Source: a virus
Length of the DNA stretch: 60,831 nt
Strand: one strand, 5' to 3'
Virus record (IMG/VR): IMGVR_UViG_3300034198_016930
Coordinates: 1 to 60,831 of that record
Positions 56,724 to 60,831 of this stretch are shown here, in pieces. Every line of letters begins with the position of its first letter. Position 1 is the stretch's first letter. A model generated the notes under the pieces. It saw only the letters and a list, made by a program, of their open reading frames with translations, ran no database searches and was not told where the DNA came from. The position numbers were made by a program, and so were the translations under genes.

Positions 56724-57124
56724 TTAGATCAAACTAATCGGTGAGATAACGGTTGTTGTAGCAGTAATTGAATATGTAGATGCTTTAGGAAAAAACATTC
56801 CTAATTGAAACTTAGCGTCTGCAAGCAATGCTGCCCCTACGCCACCGTCTCCGGCAACGCCTTGTGCGCCTACTGGTCCTTGAGCACCCGTTGGTCCAGC
56901 TGGACCAGTTGCTCCATTAACTCCAATAGTTCCAGCGGTTCCTGTTGCTCCTTGCGGACCTGTTGCGCCAGATGCATATGATAGCGAATTCCAGCCTAAG
57001 CTGCCGTTACCAATCTTAAATTTGTTTGTGTCGGATTCTAAACCAAGCTCTCCTGCAGCAAGAACAGTGTTTGCACTTGTCCACTCAGAAGATGTACCAC
57101 GTCTAAATTGAAATTGGACTGCCA

Positions 57125-57125
<1 letters not shown>
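56724..57125 (-). CDS. Mtd-N-like short fibre protein with collagen-like segment
   Basis: A 133-aa protein. The N-terminal ~45 residues (FQFRRGTSSEWTSANTVLA, GELGLESDTNKFKIGNG) match the N-terminal domain of major tropism determinant-type fibres, which binds the virion. Then about 15 Gly-X-Y repeats follow and a short C-terminal beta region. The domain is a docking module and the partner fibre is unknown. It overlaps the collagen-like gene by one base. Confidence 0.7.
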
Positions 57126-59131
<2,006 letters not shown>

Positions 59132-59133
59132 GG

Positions 59134-60195
59134 TTAGTCCATTGTAATCTGTTGAGTAGCGAATATTTGACCTTTACGCACAGTCTGTTCATAAGATGCG
59201 TCAAGAGGATCCGTGATTTGAAGGTCCCAGAATGTACGTACAGGGAGATTTACGGTGTCATTTTTATTTAATAGCAAAGTTATCTTTCCTGTCGTTGCGT
59301 CAAAAACGGTGTAAGCAAAAGTTGCGTACACAGTTGGCGAGTTTGGATAGCTTCTGATTTGTGCTTTTACGGTAAGACCCGTGATATTAAATCCAAGATA
59401 GATATTTACAGCAAAGCTATCTCCTTGGTAAATACGAAGATCGTGCACTGGAACAGCTGATGGAACGGGTTCACGACCGGTTAAATCATTAACAATATAA
59501 ACACGCTCTGGCTTGCTGCTATTGTCAATTTCTTGTGATACATAAATTGGTACAAGTTTATTAGTTGTTCGGCTAACACGACGCAGTGTTCCCATCTCAA
59601 TACGAAATAAACCAATGTTAAGCTGAGCACATAGTTGTTTATACTGATCCCAACGCTTTCCAATAAGATCGGTTATTTGTTGATAACGTTGACCACGTGG
59701 AATAGAAACACCGTCCGGTGCTTGAATATCAATATCAAATGAAGAGTCTGTAGCAAGAGCCCATAATGCTTCAATTACAGCCAAAATTGTTACTGGGTAT
59801 ACCTCTACTAGGTCAATGCTACGAAGGTTGTATTTTTCGCCAAACTCGTTAGTTCGGTTGTGGGTATGTTGAGTAACAGCAATGCCTACAAAATTAATAA
59901 TTTCTTCTTCTGTAAAATAACGCCAATGCCAACCAGTTACTTCAACAATGTCTGAAACTAATGGTGGGTTAATAAAATGAACTATCCCTTTTCCAGCCTC
60001 TAAATTAAATTCATCCGGCTGAGTATAAGGCTCACCATTAACGTAAACTTGCACGTTATACCTATCAAGAGGTTTTACATTTAAATCAAAGTCAGCTCGA
60101 ACACCATCTACAGTATCAATTGTTTTAGAAAAGTATTTTGGAGTATCTGCAAGTTCTGTGCGAACACGATCAATAAGATCGGAAAGTCTTGCCAT
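59134..60195 (-). CDS. BppU-like adaptor/virion protein
   Basis: A 353-aa protein. Residues ~1-240 are a mixed domain ([39 protein letters not shown]) and residues ~255-353 ([45 protein letters not shown]) resemble the beta domain of BppU-type baseplate upper proteins that attach receptor-binding fibres. It precedes the collagen-like fibre by 2 nt, so it may be its anchor. Confidence 0.6.
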   Translation of the reverse strand: MARLSDLIDRVRTELADTPKYFSKTIDTVDGVRADFDLNVKPLDRYNVQVYVNGEPYTQPDEFNLEAGKGIVHFINPPLVSDIVEVTGWHWRYFTEEEIINFVGIAVTQHTHNRTNEFGEKYNLRSIDLVEVYPVTILAVIEALWALATDSSFDIDIQAPDGVSIPRGQRYQQITDLIGKRWDQYKQLCAQLNIGLFRIEMGTLRRVSRTTNKLVPIYVSQEIDNSSKPERVYIVNDLTGREPVPSAVPVHDLRIYQGDSFAVNIYLGFNITGLTVKAQIRSYPNSPTVYATFAYTVFDATTGKITLLLNKNDTVNLPVRTFWDLQITDPLDASYEQTVRKGQIFATQQITMD

Positions 60196-60254
60196 GACTG
60201 CTCCTTTTCACCAGCTTTAGGGTCTCTTACAACCTTTTAAAAATTTCTTTAAAC

Positions 60255-60283
60255 AAAGAAGCGCCCCAGCTCAGCTGGGACGC
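60255..60283 (-). terminator. intrinsic terminator
   Basis: On the minus strand GCG-x-CCCAGC pairs with GCTGGG-x-CGC (60261-60283) around a 3-nt loop, followed by TTCTTTGTTT. It lies just after the gene at 60301 and before the BppU-like gene, so the fibre operon likely has its own promoter in the gap 60196-60260. Confidence 0.65.
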
Positions 60284-60300
60284 TGCTAAGTTAATTATCT

Positions 60301-60666
60301 TTAGATAACTCCGGCTAGGTAACCTTTTTCATTTAGGTGACGAGCGACGTCTTTTGTTACGTCGTACTTCTGGCCTGCCTTAAATGAATAGGTATTTCCT
60401 GCTCCGTAGGTCATTGCTTCGATATCAGCAATAACTCGAATTGTTACTCGATCATCTGACTGATCTCCAACTCTTACAACTGAATCTACGATTACAGTTG
60501 GTCGACCTGGAACTGTTGCATCGATGACTTCTTCAGTCAACTTGCGTTCAGCTTCTGCTGTTGCCAAAGACATTTCTTCAGCTCTAGCTTGGATCTCTTC
60601 TACATGCTTAGCAGCATTTTCGTCACGCTTGCGACCGGTGACGTCGGTTGGGTTTTTTGTAGCCAC
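60301..60666 (-). CDS. small virion protein next to the capsid gene
   Basis: A 121-aa protein. GTG 60666 follows GGAGAA with suitable spacing; the longer in-frame version runs through the hairpin and is rejected. It has a basic N-terminus (KNPTDVTGRKRDENAAKH), a helical middle (EIQARAEEMSLATAEAERK) and a beta/helix C-terminus (NTYSFKAGQKYDVTKDVARHL). Likely a capsid-associated or head completion protein. It is flanked by two terminators. Confidence 0.55.
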   Translation of the reverse strand: MATKNPTDVTGRKRDENAAKHVEEIQARAEEMSLATAEAERKLTEEVIDATVPGRPTVIVDSVVRVGDQSDDRVTIRVIADIEAMTYGAGNTYSFKAGQKYDVTKDVARHLNEKGYLAGVI

Positions 60667-60703
60667 TTTGATTCTCCAATGTATTGACTGAAAGGGAACT
60701 GAT

Positions 60704-60721
60704 GGGGGGCTTTCGCCCCCC
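60704..60721 (-). terminator. strong hairpin after the capsid gene
   Basis: GGGGGGC (60704-60710) and GCCCCCC (60715-60721) give a 7-bp GC stem that on the minus strand has a GAAA tetraloop. No long T run follows (TCAGTTCCCTTT). It is likely a terminator or an mRNA-stabilising hairpin after the capsid gene. Confidence 0.65.
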
Positions 60722-60746
60722 AATCAGGCAATGCTATTTAGTTGTA

Positions 60747-60830
60747 TTAGTTGGTTTCTGCAATGATTACAGACTGGTCAGTGATTAGACCAAGACCGAA
60801 GATTGAGTACCAAGCAAGTGCGTGCTCACG
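60747..60830 (-). CDS. C-terminus of the probable major capsid protein (partial)
   Basis: The last 27 codons of a gene entering from the right edge: REHALAWYSIFGLGLITD, then QSVIIAETN and TAA. The aromatic W-Y-S-I-F pattern and final beta strand resemble the C-terminus of HK97-fold capsid proteins, and a strong hairpin follows. The identity as capsid is inferred from the ending and from location before the virion genes. Confidence 0.5.
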   Translation of the reverse strand, partial: REHALAWYSIFGLGLITDQSVIIAETN

Positions 60831-60831
60831 A

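Overview
This window is about 61 kb of a tailed, contractile (myovirus-type) bacteriophage genome whose host is most likely an actinobacterium. The phage assignment rests on a sheath, tube, tube-initiator, hub/spike, gp25-like, baseplate-J and M23 tape-measure set, together with a phage-style replication module. The host inference rests on a WhiB-family regulator, an FmdB-type zinc ribbon, a proteasome/HslV-like Ntn hydrolase (proteasomes are typical of Actinobacteria) and a cobalamin-dependent class II ribonucleotide reductase. The base composition is AT-rich, which would suit a streamlined, low-GC (for example freshwater) actinobacterial host better than a high-GC one; that last step is inference. 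Terminase, portal and most of the capsid region lie outside the window. No tRNA genes, CRISPR arrays or insertion sequences were seen.

Layout. Positions 1-1923 hold a short plus-strand operon of small unknown genes. It ends at a bidirectional hairpin terminator (1945-1966), and everything to the right (60830 down to 1971) is on the minus strand, so the window is best read from right to left. It starts with the C-terminus of a probable major capsid protein (60747-60830). Next comes an unusually placed block of fibre and adhesin genes (46798-60195): a BppU-like protein, a collagen-like protein with three interleaved modules, an Mtd-N-like protein, two very large fibres and a set of small paralogues, followed by a GT2 glycosyltransferase. 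Neck genes and a cluster of cysteine-, lysine- or EF-hand-containing microproteins follow (43598-45674). The tail morphogenesis series is sheath, tube, chaperone with a probable +1 programmed frameshift, M23 tape measure, tube initiator, LysM-like, hub, spike, gp25, baseplate J and gpI-like (29698-42927).

The replication, recombination and nucleotide module spans 13358-29676: a DnaD-like initiator, helicase loader, SWIM zinc protein, DnaB-like helicase, CHC2/TOPRIM primase, dNMP kinase, HNH nuclease, SNF2-type helicase, RHH and MerR-like regulators, a candidate SSB, DNA polymerase I, RecA, three PD-(D/E)XK nucleases, WhiB and a RuvC-like resolvase. Then comes a run of small, mostly zinc-binding or unknown genes including a SpoVS homologue (8545-13357). 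Last is a metabolic/host-takeover group: Ntn hydrolase, nucleotidyltransferase-like, degenerate HAD-like, a TGT-like barrel protein, class II RNR and a glycosyltransferase (1971-8529).

Genes overlap by ATGA or TAATG almost everywhere, which implies translational coupling. At least ten are too short for a usual ORF cutoff and were found by reading the gaps. The least expected observations are the proteasome-like hydrolase, the UUU-CGA +1 frameshift in the tail chaperone, a WhiB protein with an enlarged cysteine loop, a metallothionein-like/EF-hand microgene cluster, an RNA hairpin whose loop can pair with the polA ribosome-binding site, and a possible CCC-UGA +1 frameshift in a small basic ORF. 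No stretch longer than about 300 bases lacks a gene.
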